From Candidatus Woesearchaeota archaeon (GTDB lineage: Archaea; Nanobdellota; Nanobdellia; Woesearchaeales; JACPBV01), in assembly GCA_019323195.1 (NCBI GenBank), contig JAHWHQ010000029.1:1-17801 (forward strand): DNA of 17,801 nucleotides, given 5' to 3'. Made by a program: the position numbers and the translations under genes. Positions within the stretch are counted from its first letter, which is position 1. Each line of letters begins with the position of its first letter. Shown here in pieces: positions 1 to 6,801 of the stretch. Under the pieces are notes generated by a model. It searched no databases. It was not told the DNA's origin and saw only the letters and a list, made by a program, of their open reading frames with translations.

Positions 1-177
1 CAGGGTTGTTATCGGGGTGTCTGTCTGGGCAGTATAGTCAGGTATCGTAAAATGGGAGACAGCATCAACCTCGCCGTAAGGGTAAGGGCTCTTCTGTATA
101 GGAAGGGTCCAGAGGTACAAGCAGGTAAGATAAAGCAGGGTTACAATTATCGCCTCTATGTTTTTGCTTATTTTCAT
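1..177 (-). CDS. N-terminal part of a hypothetical membrane protein (cut by window edge)
   Basis: The first 59 codons, from an ATG at 177, are open to the left edge. Residues 8-27 form a hydrophobic segment (IEAIIVTLLYLTCLYLWTLP) right after a short basic N-terminus, so it is a signal anchor or first transmembrane helix. It is followed by a PYPYGEVDAVSHF stretch. This layout, one helix then an acidic exported loop, is common at the start of polytopic membrane glycosyltransferase-like proteins; that assignment is inference from the first loop only. TTG at 180 is an in-frame alternative start, and a stop lies upstream at 196-198. The gene lies 79 bp downstream of the OPR/RAP gene on the same strand, with an AT-rich gap between them. 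Confidence 0.6.
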   Translation of the reverse strand, partial: MKISKNIEAIIVTLLYLTCLYLWTLPIQKSPYPYGEVDAVSHFTIPDYTAQTDTPITTL

Positions 178-256
178 CAATAAAAATAAAGAGTGTTAAA
201 ATATTAATAAATATTGCGGTTGAATATCTTATATCATACTAAAACTTTACTTCTCC

Positions 257-2491
257 TCAAACAAGCAAAGAAGCAAGGGTTTTCTTATAAGCCTGATTAC
301 TAACATCACTAACAGGTATCCTTATTACCTCCCAGCCTTGCTTTTTAAGATACTTATCCCTTTGCTGGTCTGCATATATAAGATGGGAATACCCGTCAAT
401 CTCAATATTGAGGTTTTTTTCAGGAAGAACTATGTCCATCTCAAAACCATTCAACAATTCATTATGAGAAACATCAAGTTTGAACTCATTTGATATATAG
501 TCGAATACTTCCTTTTCATATGGGCTTTGTTCTTTTGGCAACCCATGTTTCTTTTTCTTATACTGCTCCTTAATGTTATCCGGGACTTCAACCCCAAGAA
601 GGCTAAAGCCCATATATAACTGGTTTAACTCAATCGGCTTGAAATCTTCACATGCAGAAACCCAATCCTGGATTTTTTTAGGGATATCCTTATAAACCAG
701 ACCGAACCCATAAACCAGATTGGCCAACTGCTGAGGGGTAAAGCTCTCTGAGGTGCCATAGCCTTCTTTCTCAATCTGATCATTGATAAAACCGAATACG
801 TCCTCATCGTCCCTTCCAATCTTGCCGTAAGCATGCGCCAGGTTAGATAAGTCCTGAGGCTTAAATTTTATATTGGCATTGCACCTGTTATCCCTGATCT
901 GCTTAGTGATAAAATCAAAAACAGGCTTATCGTCCCTTCTAACCTTAACATAAGCATTGGCTATGTTAGCCAGGTCCTGGGCATTAACCCTGTTAGATTT
1001 GTCCCTGGCATTAAATCCTATTTTAGGATCACGGATCATTTTCTCAATCCTGTCAGCCGCAAAATCGAAAATAACCTTATCATACCTTCCAACACCAGAA
1101 TAAGCATTGGCAAAGGCGTTGACCATGTTAGAGATGTCATGCAGGTTAAATATCTCTGTGGCATCATATCTCTTTTTCCCAATCAGGCCAGCTCTTTTTT
1201 TCTCGACAAAATCAGCCGCAAAATCGAAGACAACCCTATCATACCTTCCGACCCTGGAAAAGGCATTGACTATGTTAGAGATGTCCCAAGGGGTAAAACT
1301 TTTTGTGGTGTCATACAACCTTTTCTCGATCAGATCCGCGGCAAAATCGAAGACAACCTTATCATACCTTCCAACACTAGAATAAGCATTGGCAAAAGCA
1401 TTGACTATATTAGATAATTCCTGGGGGGTAACTCTCCTTGCGGTGTCATATATCTTTTTCTCAATCAGGTCATCTCCTTTTTTATTAATCAGGTCAGCCC
1501 TCACTTTCTCAACAAAATCAGCCGCAAAATCGAAGACAACCTTATCATACCTTCCAACCCTGGAAAAGGCATTGACTATGTTAGAGATATCCTGGGAATT
1601 AAATCTTATTTTTGGATTGTAGATTTTTTTCTCAATAAGATCCGCGGCAAAATCGAAGACAACCTTATCATACCTTCCAACATTAGAATAAGCATTGGCA
1701 AAAGCATTGACTATATTAGCTATGCTCGTGGAGGTAAACCCCTTTGCAGTATCATATCTCTTTTTCCCAATCAGGTCAGCCCTGGTTTTCTCAATAAAAT
1801 CAGCCGCAAAATCGAAGACAACCTTATCATACCTTCCAACCCTGGAAAAGGCATTGACTATGTTAGAGATATCCTGGGAATTAAATCCTATTCGGGGATC
1901 GTAGCTTTTTTTTCTGATCTGATTAGCGATAAAATTAAAGACAGCAGGATTATATCTTCCAACCCTGCTATAAGCATTAGCACTGGCATTAGCTAATTGG
2001 GCCAAGTCCTTGGCATTAAACCTTTCTTTTGTATTATACATGGAACCTGTCAGAATATTCTCTAAAGAATGCCATGAAATTCCGTAATATCCTAAGTTAG
2101 ACATGCCATTAAAGGAATTCGAGATATTTCTCGGAAGAAAATTTTCAGAATTTTTTTTAATTATGGTTTCTAGAGAGTCAATAAGCTTATGTGCCCGCCC
2201 TTTTTCTTTCATAATATCTGCAGAATTCCTGCCCATCCTGTTGAGCAGTGTTGAGATGTTTATAGGGGTAAAATCTTCAGAATTCTTACTGAGTAAAGAT
2301 TCCAGGCTGCCTAAATAAGAAGGAAGCTCTAATTTTTTCTCGCAAAAATAATTGTCTAAACGAATTATTCTTGCATTAATTTTTCTTTCATCAATATCTC
2401 TTTCACAAACCAGCATTTTAACCTGTAAAAATAAGAGGGTCAAGCTGCTGTTGGCTATATCCCAATACTGCCTAAAGAGATTTGTGGACAT
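257..2491 (-). CDS. OPR/HPR-type helical repeat protein with C-terminal RAP/DUF559-like domain
   Basis: A 744-residue protein, probably cytoplasmic (no signal peptide or clear membrane segment). Residues 158-576 carry nine related 34-38 residue units with core DISNIVNAF, VGRYDKVVFDFAAD and IEKK, predicted as two antiparallel helices each. Degenerate units sit near 74-90, 118-149, 584-611 and 617-644. The repeats resemble octotricopeptide/heptatricopeptide (OPR/HPR, FASTK-like) RNA-binding solenoids. The C-terminus (about 655-744) matches the RAP / DUF559 / Vsr restriction-endonuclease-like fold: D686, the IEIDGYSH motif (E697, D699, H703), R711-D712 and GWEVIRI at 719-725. Known RAP proteins act on organellar or bacterial RNA (processing, stability, translation). 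The substrate here is unknown, and whether the domain cleaves nucleic acid cannot be told. Units alternate short (NAFSRVGRY) and long (NAFANAYSxVGRY), giving superunits of 94-102 residues. The start at 2491 has GGAG only 2 nt upstream, so the exact start is not certain. Confidence 0.82.
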   Translation of the reverse strand: MSTNLFRQYWDIANSSLTLLFLQVKMLVCERDIDERKINARIIRLDNYFCEKKLELPSYLGSLESLLSKNSEDFTPINISTLLNRMGRNSADIMKEKGRAHKLIDSLETIIKKNSENFLPRNISNSFNGMSNLGYYGISWHSLENILTGSMYNTKERFNAKDLAQLANASANAYSRVGRYNPAVFNFIANQIRKKSYDPRIGFNSQDISNIVNAFSRVGRYDKVVFDFAADFIEKTRADLIGKKRYDTAKGFTSTSIANIVNAFANAYSNVGRYDKVVFDFAADLIEKKIYNPKIRFNSQDISNIVNAFSRVGRYDKVVFDFAADFVEKVRADLINKKGDDLIEKKIYDTARRVTPQELSNIVNAFANAYSSVGRYDKVVFDFAADLIEKRLYDTTKSFTPWDISNIVNAFSRVGRYDRVVFDFAADFVEKKRAGLIGKKRYDATEIFNLHDISNMVNAFANAYSGVGRYDKVIFDFAADRIEKMIRDPKIGFNARDKSNRVNAQDLANIANAYVKVRRDDKPVFDFITKQIRDNRCNANIKFKPQDLSNLAHAYGKIGRDDEDVFGFINDQIEKEGYGTSESFTPQQLANLVYGFGLVYKDIPKKIQDWVSACEDFKPIELNQLYMGFSLLGVEVPDNIKEQYKKKKHGLPKEQSPYEKEVFDYISNEFKLDVSHNELLNGFEMDIVLPEKNLNIEIDGYSHLIYADQQRDKYLKKQGWEVIRIPVSDVSNQAYKKTLASLLV
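764..2020 (-). repeat. Tandem coding repeat array (nine OPR-like units)
   Basis: This is the part of the OPR/RAP gene encoding residues 158-576. Units start at residues 158, 203, 252, 297, 354, 399, 448, 501 and 543. The six central ones (203-485) form three short/long pairs with offsets of 94 and 102 residues. They are nearly identical in VGRYDKVVFDFAAD, while outer units have diverged (for example RRDDKPVFDFITK, GRDDEDVFGFIND). Variation inside the central units is concentrated at the four residues before the first helix (FNSQ, FTST, FTPQ, FTPW, FNLH) and in the linkers. Confidence 0.9.
1514..1887. repeat. Pair of identical 92-bp direct repeats inside the OPR gene
   Basis: Bases 1514-1605 and 1796-1887 are identical over all 92 positions, 282 bp (94 codons) apart, including every synonymous site. 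Further blocks of the same family near 1210-1290, 1330-1410 and 1640-1715 differ by only a few bases. This points to recent tandem duplication or gene conversion. Confidence 0.95.
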
Positions 2492-2777
2492 ATCTCCAGC
2501 AGTAATAGAAAGCTCTTCACCTGAAATTAAAGAAAGGTGCAGCCAGTTAGAATATAGAGCACCCCATCCATCAGCAGTTGATCCCTTATTTCATGAATAG
2601 GATGGTTGAATTATCAGGCATAAATATCTTTTTAAGATATTATATACATCTATGGTTATATGGTTATTTTTAAAAATATCTGCCAGCAAGCCTGTAGCCC
2701 GGGGCGGGTAGCTAAAGGCTCTATTTTGTTGTGTGAATATGCACTTACGAGGTTACTTGAAAAAGGCAGAACTTAGA
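2492..2777 (-). promoter_or_regulatory. Intergenic region upstream of the OPR/RAP gene; possible promoter
   Basis: No protein gene is supported in this 286-bp gap. On the minus strand two AT-rich TATA-like stretches could drive the OPR/RAP gene: one around 2634-2646 (TATATAATATC) and a weaker TATATT at 2551-2556, about 60 bp before the ATG. Either would leave a leader instead of a leaderless start. The upstream end carries a GC-rich inverted repeat listed separately. Confidence 0.3.
2689..2720 (-). terminator. GC-rich hairpin downstream of the GT9 gene
   Basis: Outer arms AGCCT/AGGCT enclose AGC/GCT and CCG/CGG pairings, so 11 base pairs fold within 32 bases. On the minus strand it lies about 57 bp after the stop of the GT9 gene and is followed within 15 bases by a run of T. 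This suits a 3'-end or terminator element of the GMD-GT9 operon, but could equally be a structured leader of the OPR gene. Confidence 0.35.
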
Positions 2778-3989
2778 TCATAAATCCTTTTTCACAGCCC
2801 TGAAAACATCCTCAACCTTGATGGCCTTCAGGCACTTGCTGTCTTTGCAGGGGGTCTTCCTGTGGTTGAAGGCTGAAACACAGGGGGAGCATGCATAGCC
2901 TGAATAGATGCATTCGCAGTTATCGCTCAATGGGGAATATATCTTAGGTGTCTCAGGGCCGAACAGGACAACTATCCTTATATCGGTCAAAGAGGCAAAA
3001 TGGGCAGGGCCGCTGTCGTTGGTCACTAGAATCATGGATATGCTGCAGAGATCGACAAGCTCCTTAAGGTTGGTCTTGCCGGTAAAATCAATGCACCTCT
3101 TATCCTTAACATAATCGCAGATTGCCCTTGCATCCTCCCACTCCTCTTTTGTGCCAGGCATTACAATGAAAACATCCTTCATCTCCATTATCTTCTTAGC
3201 AAGCTGCATGAAATTCTGAAGAGGCCACTTCCGTATAGGAAGAAGCTGGCTGGCATTGGGATTCAACAGAACTATCCTGCTTCCTAATTTAATGTTGGGG
3301 TTAATCTTCTGCAGCTTTCTTATCAACCTAAGCTTATCCTCTTTTTTGGGCATTATCTTAGCCCTGGCTATCTCATCCTTTTTTATCTCTTTTTTCAGCA
3401 AAGGAATATCATTGATGTCTGAATCCAGGGCATAAACCAGGGCCATAAAGTTCTGGCTGATGTGGTAGTGGGGATTATATTCAACCCTGTGTGTCTGGAA
3501 ATTTCCACGGTATAACCCTTCCATGTCATACCTGTAAAAGCCGGAGATTGACCTTGCTCCGCTGAAAAAGCTTAGGATGCTTGTAAACCTTGAGAATAAC
3601 TCTAAATCAACAACGGTGTCAATACCTTTAGAGCGCATCCTGAATATGGCAGAGAGGGTATCAATAAAGAACATGAAAATTGATTTGCTTCTTATTGTTA
3701 TGACATTCTCCTTTGGAATTATGTCAAGCAATCTTATGCTTTTTTCGTTCTCCCTGAAGATCATGAAGTATAGCTGGGCGTTGAACAATTCCCTGGCCTT
3801 TTTCATGGCAGAATAGGCTAATATAGTAGAGCCCATCTCAGAAAGCTCGATAAAAAGAATCTTCCTTGGCCTGCATCTCTTTGCCTTTCTTAACCCGAAA
3901 AGCCGTTCTACAGAGACAAACATAGATAACAGAAAACAAACAGGAACGCCGATACAGCAATCAACCCAGCGCATAAAATCCACTTTCAT
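2778..3989 (-). CDS. GT9 (heptosyltransferase-like) glycosyltransferase with N-terminal membrane anchor
   Basis: 403 residues. The C-terminal half shows the family 9 GT-B signature: VLLNPNAS at 240-247, RKWPLQNF at 253-260, VMPGT near 276-280, the donor-site motif TNDSGPAH at 323-330 and FGPETP at 343-348. A Cys-rich tail (C358, C360, C367, C370, C381, C386) is a known GT9 feature. Residues 11-27 are hydrophobic and precede a basic stretch, suggesting membrane attachment with the catalytic part in the cytoplasm. GT9 enzymes move heptose or other sugars from NDP donors during surface glycan assembly; the sugar used here cannot be read from sequence. The start codon lies 7 bp after the stop of the upstream SDR gene, so the two genes form an operon, and the SDR may supply or modify the donor sugar. 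No Shine-Dalgarno sequence is visible. Confidence 0.82.
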   Translation of the reverse strand: MKVDFMRWVDCCIGVPVCFLLSMFVSVERLFGLRKAKRCRPRKILFIELSEMGSTILAYSAMKKARELFNAQLYFMIFRENEKSIRLLDIIPKENVITIRSKSIFMFFIDTLSAIFRMRSKGIDTVVDLELFSRFTSILSFFSGARSISGFYRYDMEGLYRGNFQTHRVEYNPHYHISQNFMALVYALDSDINDIPLLKKEIKKDEIARAKIMPKKEDKLRLIRKLQKINPNIKLGSRIVLLNPNASQLLPIRKWPLQNFMQLAKKIMEMKDVFIVMPGTKEEWEDARAICDYVKDKRCIDFTGKTNLKELVDLCSISMILVTNDSGPAHFASLTDIRIVVLFGPETPKIYSPLSDNCECIYSGYACSPCVSAFNHRKTPCKDSKCLKAIKVEDVFRAVKKDL

Positions 3990-3996
3990 TTTATGA

Positions 3997-4953
3997 TCAA
4001 GAAATAATTCTTTCTCTCCAGTAATCCATTATGTCCTTAAGTGTCTGCTCAAAAGATATTTCCGGCTTCCAGCCAGTTGCTTTGGTGAATTTTGTGTTGT
4101 CTCCAAGCAGGATAGGGACATCAGAAGGACGCATCCTTTCAGGGTCTTTCTCTACCTTAATGTCCACATCAGACAGCTTTAATAACTTATCCAGAACCTC
4201 CTGCATTGAATATGCTTTTCCTGAGCAGATGTTGTACCTTTCACCTGCAGTACCTTTCTGCAAAGCAAGGTGATATCCTCTTACCATATCCCTTACATCT
4301 GTAAAGTCGCGCTTTGCCTTAAGGTTTCCTACCTTTATGACAGGCTTTTTCTTTCCTTTCTCAACCTCAACGATCTGTTTGGCAAAGTTAGAGCAGATGA
4401 AAACCTCTCCTCTTCTTGGGCCCGTATGGTTAAAGCCTCTTGTGACAACTGTCTTTAAGCCGTAGCTTTTAAAATACTGGTATGAGAGCATATCCTGCGC
4501 AACCTTGGATACACCATAAGGGCTTAATGGCCTTAATGGGTTTGTCTCTTTTATAGGTATCTCATTGGGCAGCACCATGCCGTATTCCTCAGAAGAGCCG
4601 GCAACCTGGATCTTTGGATCAATAGCAGCTTTTCTTACAGCCTCGAACAGGTTAATCGTACCGATAACATTAGTTTTCATGGTATCGGCAGGGGCTGTCC
4701 AGGAGGTAGGGACAAAAGACTGGGCTGCCAGATGGTATATCTCCTCAGGCTTGATCTTATTAATAGCATTATAAAAAGAATGGGAATCATTAAGGTCTGC
4801 CTCTATTATCTTTAACCTTGATTTTATACCGGATATGTTCTCTGTAGTGCTTCTCCACCTTACAATGCCCCAGACATCATAGCCTTTGCTAAGCAGAAAG
4901 TCTGCCAAGTGAGAGCCTACAAAACCTGTAATACCGGTGATAAGAGCTTTCAT
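3997..4953 (-). CDS. gmd: GDP-mannose 4,6-dehydratase / RMD-like extended SDR
   Basis: 318 residues, the full length for this family. It has a Rossmann glycine motif GITGFVG at 7-13, the AAQSFV motif near 77-81, catalytic SSEEYG at 120-125 (Ser/Thr and Glu positions), YGVSK at 146-150 (Tyr146, Lys150), FNHTGPRRGE at 174-183 and RDFTDVRD at 215-222. The GPRRGE segment is typical of GMD, which converts GDP-mannose to GDP-4-keto-6-deoxymannose; RDFTDVRD is also seen in the reductase RMD. The exact step, and even the nucleotide, is therefore less sure than the family. It is the first gene of an operon with the GT9 enzyme. A TATA box about 30 bp upstream suggests a leaderless transcript. Confidence 0.78.
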   Translation of the reverse strand: MKALITGITGFVGSHLADFLLSKGYDVWGIVRWRSTTENISGIKSRLKIIEADLNDSHSFYNAINKIKPEEIYHLAAQSFVPTSWTAPADTMKTNVIGTINLFEAVRKAAIDPKIQVAGSSEEYGMVLPNEIPIKETNPLRPLSPYGVSKVAQDMLSYQYFKSYGLKTVVTRGFNHTGPRRGEVFICSNFAKQIVEVEKGKKKPVIKVGNLKAKRDFTDVRDMVRGYHLALQKGTAGERYNICSGKAYSMQEVLDKLLKLSDVDIKVEKDPERMRPSDVPILLGDNTKFTKATGWKPEISFEQTLKDIMDYWRERIIS

Positions 4954-4978
4954 TTAATTGGCTAAAGAAGGGGGGTTT

Positions 4979-4989
4979 GTTTTTAAATC
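4979..4989 (-). promoter_or_regulatory. TATA box of the GMD-GT9 operon
   Basis: The minus strand reads GATTTAAAAAC, centred about 31 bp before the ATG at 4953. Archaeal transcription starts about 25 bp after the TATA box, which puts the start within a few bases of the ATG (leaderless). The same TTTAAAAA core lies at the same distance before orc1/cdc6. Confidence 0.6.
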
Positions 4990-5041
4990 TTGTGAATTTG
5001 AGAGATAGCTTAAGTGATGTATACCCTATATATTTACTTCA

Positions 5042-5872
5042 TTATTTATCCCTTAATTTTTTTAATTTTTCAGGTTTATCCAAATAATTTTCAGATGAAA
5101 CTACTCTTTCTCCACTTCTTCTTTCCAGTTCTTCTCTTGCTATCCCTGCTACAGTTCCACCTTCGTTTGAAGCAGTTTTATTTTCATCAAATCCCTGAGC
5201 ATCCTTTTTTCTTGCAATTTTGATGGTAGAAGCTTCTCCAAGCATTGTAAAAATAAGTTCTAAATCATCCATATGATTCCTTAGATTTTCTCTTTTGAGC
5301 CCTTTAAATCTTTTGTATTCGCTTGGAGCTAAACCAAATGTTGCCTTTGAAATCTCAGCTGTAAGAATAGAGTACTCTTTTTTTGATTTCACACCCCTTT
5401 TACCCCATTCACCTGTAAGCTCATCCCTTATCGCTATTCCCCTGACCCTTTTCTCAATCCAATCGTCAGAGTATCCCTTTGATTTATACAATTCCCTCAT
5501 ACGTTTCTGCGCTAATTCCGGATTTTCTATCTCCTGTACTCTCTCGTAACCAACCTCTGCAAGCCATCTTTTAAACGGTTCGGCTTTTTTAGATGGAATG
5601 GATTGTATAAGCCTAAATGCCCCTTTTATAGATACGCAGTTAAGCCTCTGCTTTCCACCAGAAGTATCTATCAGAAGGGGGGTGGCAATCTGCCCCCATC
5701 CTTCAGCAAATCCTTCATCGCGCCTTTTCATGTCCTTTAAATACCCTCTAGGATCCTTTGAATTTGTCAGTACTTCAACTATGTCATAGGCTACAAACCA
5801 CCATTCATTGTTGTACCATGTTCTCCGAATGCTTTTTCCCTGGAATACAACTAAGGTATTTTTTGAATCCAT
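5042..5872 (-). CDS. Bro-N domain protein, DinD-like
   Basis: 276 residues from ATG 5872; an upstream in-frame TTG at 5881 would add three residues but fits the GAGGG motif worse. Residues 5-110 match the Bro-N domain of phage antirepressors and baculovirus BRO proteins (WWFVAYDIVEVLTNSKDP, CVSIKGAFRLIQSIP, EPFKRWLAEVG). Residues about 150-265 match the tail of the chromosomal Bro-N/DinD-like group (DELTGEWGKRG, YSILTAEISKATFG, LKRENLRNHMDDLELIFTML, EGGTVAGIAREELE). Bro-N is a DNA-binding domain. DinD of E. coli inhibits RecA filaments, but function in Bro-N archaeal proteins is not established. It stands alone, 88 bp upstream of the GMD operon, with its own upstream AT-rich region and two mini-genes behind it on the same strand. 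It may mark former phage or mobile DNA. Confidence 0.85.
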   Translation of the reverse strand: MDSKNTLVVFQGKSIRRTWYNNEWWFVAYDIVEVLTNSKDPRGYLKDMKRRDEGFAEGWGQIATPLLIDTSGGKQRLNCVSIKGAFRLIQSIPSKKAEPFKRWLAEVGYERVQEIENPELAQKRMRELYKSKGYSDDWIEKRVRGIAIRDELTGEWGKRGVKSKKEYSILTAEISKATFGLAPSEYKRFKGLKRENLRNHMDDLELIFTMLGEASTIKIARKKDAQGFDENKTASNEGGTVAGIAREELERRSGERVVSSENYLDKPEKLKKLRDK

Positions 5873-5984
5873 TGCAATCAAACCCTCTTAATTTTAGCTG
5901 ATCTTAAACCAATTGAAAGAGGATAATCCTTTTACTGAATAAATACTTTTCTGTGGAAAATCCCTATTCTCTCAGGCATTCCAT

Positions 5985-6107
5985 CTATACAGCTGCCAGG
6001 TAGCCTATCATAAATCCCTCTTCCCTTGAATCTATCTCATCATCCTCGCAATAACAGATTACACCCTCTTCTGTGTAGATATCAAACTCTTTTTCATATT
6101 GTTCCAT
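5985..6107 (-). CDS. Mini-protein of 40 residues, acidic, unknown function
   Basis: The ORF encodes MEQYEKEFDIYTEEG, then VICYCEDDEIDSREEG and FMIGYLAAV. It is strongly acidic, with a Cys-x-Cys-like VICYCED segment and a hydrophobic end. It is supported by a near-perfect archaeal Shine-Dalgarno sequence GAGGTGAT ending 4 nt before ATG 6107, and a TATA-like stretch (AAATATAAAA, about 6141-6150) about 38 bp upstream. The same SD sequence with the same spacing stands before the next mini-gene. I do not recognise the family. A chance ORF cannot be ruled out, but the SD plus TATA arrangement is unlikely by chance. Confidence 0.6.
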   Translation of the reverse strand: MEQYEKEFDIYTEEGVICYCEDDEIDSREEGFMIGYLAAV

Positions 6108-6111
6108 TTGA

Positions 6112-6119
6112 ATCACCTC
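6112..6119 (-). promoter_or_regulatory. Strong Shine-Dalgarno site of the 40-residue gene
   Basis: The minus strand reads GAGGTGAT, complementary to the conserved archaeal 16S rRNA 3' end, and ends 4 nt before ATG 6107. It decides the start of the mini-gene and is identical to the site at 6322-6329. Confidence 0.7.
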
Positions 6120-6140
6120 AAATAAATTTTTTCTGAAAAA

Positions 6141-6150
6141 TTTTATATTT
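6141..6150 (-). promoter_or_regulatory. TATA-like element of the 40-residue gene
   Basis: The minus strand reads AAATATAAAA about 38 bp before ATG 6107. This leaves about 10 nt of leader, just enough for the Shine-Dalgarno site. Confidence 0.4.
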
Positions 6151-6197
6151 TAGTTGTGCGCCATCCCTTTAAAGCAAGAGAAGGCATTTAGCTTCAT

Positions 6198-6317
6198 CTA
6201 AACGCTTAACCAGCCGCCACTAAACTGAAGGTCAAAGCTCTGCGCCTTGCTTAATGTTAACCTTTTAACCTGCTGGTAAAACAGGTCCTGTATTGTTTCA
6301 TTGCTTAAATCAACCAT
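6198..6317 (-). CDS. Mini-protein of 39 residues, unknown function
   Basis: The ORF encodes MVDLSNETIQDLFYQQ, then VKRLTLSKAQSFDLQ and FSGGWLSV. It looks like a short amphipathic helix (residues 5-25) followed by a Gly/aromatic tail. The Shine-Dalgarno GAGGTGAT (6322-6329) ends 4 nt before ATG 6317, the same as for the neighbouring 40-residue gene. An in-frame ATG two codons upstream overlaps the SD and is rejected. A weak TATA-like element lies near 6361-6368. It sits 90 bp upstream of the other mini-gene on the same strand. Family not recognised. Confidence 0.55.
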   Translation of the reverse strand: MVDLSNETIQDLFYQQVKRLTLSKAQSFDLQFSGGWLSV

Positions 6318-6353
6318 CTGCATCACCTCAAAGATTTTTTTGATAGAAAATAA

Positions 6354-6456
6354 GGCAGGCATATACTAAGGGGGTGTGTTAGTTCTGCTCCAAAAAAGCC
6401 GAAGCCTTCATTGGGTGAAGGTATAGTGGCTTTTTTGGAACAAGCATCTGCCTGCC
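6354..6456. repeat. Triple nested inverted repeat (large hairpin)
   Basis: Three stems are nested: GGCAGGCA (6354-6361) with TGCCTGCC (6449-6456); TCCAAAAAAGCC (6389-6400) with GGCTTTTTTGGA (6428-6439); and CCTTCA (6405-6410) with TGAAGG (6416-6421). All arms are perfect. The middle and inner stems with a T run resemble a bidirectional terminator, but the outer stem suggests a larger structured RNA or a cruciform. It overlaps the upstream region of the 39-residue gene. Confidence 0.75.
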
Positions 6457-6520
6457 CTATTCCAACCAAAATGATAAGATGATGTAAGGGGTTGCTGTTT
6501 AAATACCCTACGCACACCCG

Positions 6521-6536
6521 TGGCAAGTGGCAAGTG
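6521..6536. repeat. Two overlapping direct copies of TGGCAAGTG
   Basis: TGGCAAGTG occurs at 6521-6529 and 6528-6536, and the same octamer core recurs in direct and inverted form in the hairpin at 6588-6613. Four copies within about 95 bp suggest a binding site or a remnant of an element. Confidence 0.6.
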
Positions 6537-6550
6537 AAAACATGAAATGC

Positions 6551-6712
6551 TAAATTTTAGCTCTAGAAGCTTTGAGATGGCAAAATCCCACTTGCCAAAA
6601 GGTTGGCAAGTGGAATCAGAAATTAGCTGGAAAAACCGCAATAGTGCGTGTAAGGATTTGTGTTTTTGAGCAAATACTTGGAACCTCCCCACTAGTGCAG
6701 AGCTAAAATTTA
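6551..6712. repeat. 14-bp inverted repeat enclosing an 11-bp perfect hairpin
   Basis: TAAATTTTAGCTCT (6551-6564) is perfectly complementary to AGAGCTAAAATTTA (6699-6712). Inside lies CCACTTGCCAA-AAGG-TTGGCAAGTGG (6588-6613), a perfect hairpin with a 4-nt loop. No convincing ORF crosses the region. It could be a small non-autonomous mobile element, a structured RNA or a protein-binding cruciform. Confidence 0.7.
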
Positions 6713-6742
6713 TGTGCCCACCCCGACACATTAGGGTGTGTA
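6684..6742. repeat. Dispersed intergenic element, copy A
   Basis: The ordered blocks CCTCCCC, AGAGCTA, AAAATTTA, CCCACCCC and ATTAGGGTGTGT recur in the same order and orientation at 17318-17393. A part copy, ACTAAGGGGGTGTGTTAG, lies at 6365-6382. The similarity was aligned by eye. Confidence 0.4.
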
Positions 6743-6801
6743 GTGTAGAACTAAATAAATGGATACTATTTGGTAAAAAATACTTATCCAATATATTTCA
6801 A

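Noticed and set aside
1107..1904. Open frames on the plus strand across the OPR gene, some repeating the same peptide
   Set aside because: They are antisense echoes of the coding repeats; the minus-strand frame is continuous for 744 codons with clear domains.
2689..2765. Possible tRNA-like sequence (GC-rich start, TAGC word)
   Set aside because: No cloverleaf, no TTCGA arm and no anticodon stem could be built; it folds as a simple hairpin.
6323..6526. 67-codon open frame on the minus strand
   Set aside because: It crosses the triple nested hairpin, lacks an ATG start with SD and resembles no protein.
6408..6791. 127-codon open frame on the minus strand in the intergenic region
   Set aside because: It begins with TTG, has no SD, runs straight through perfect inverted repeats and has no recognisable domain.
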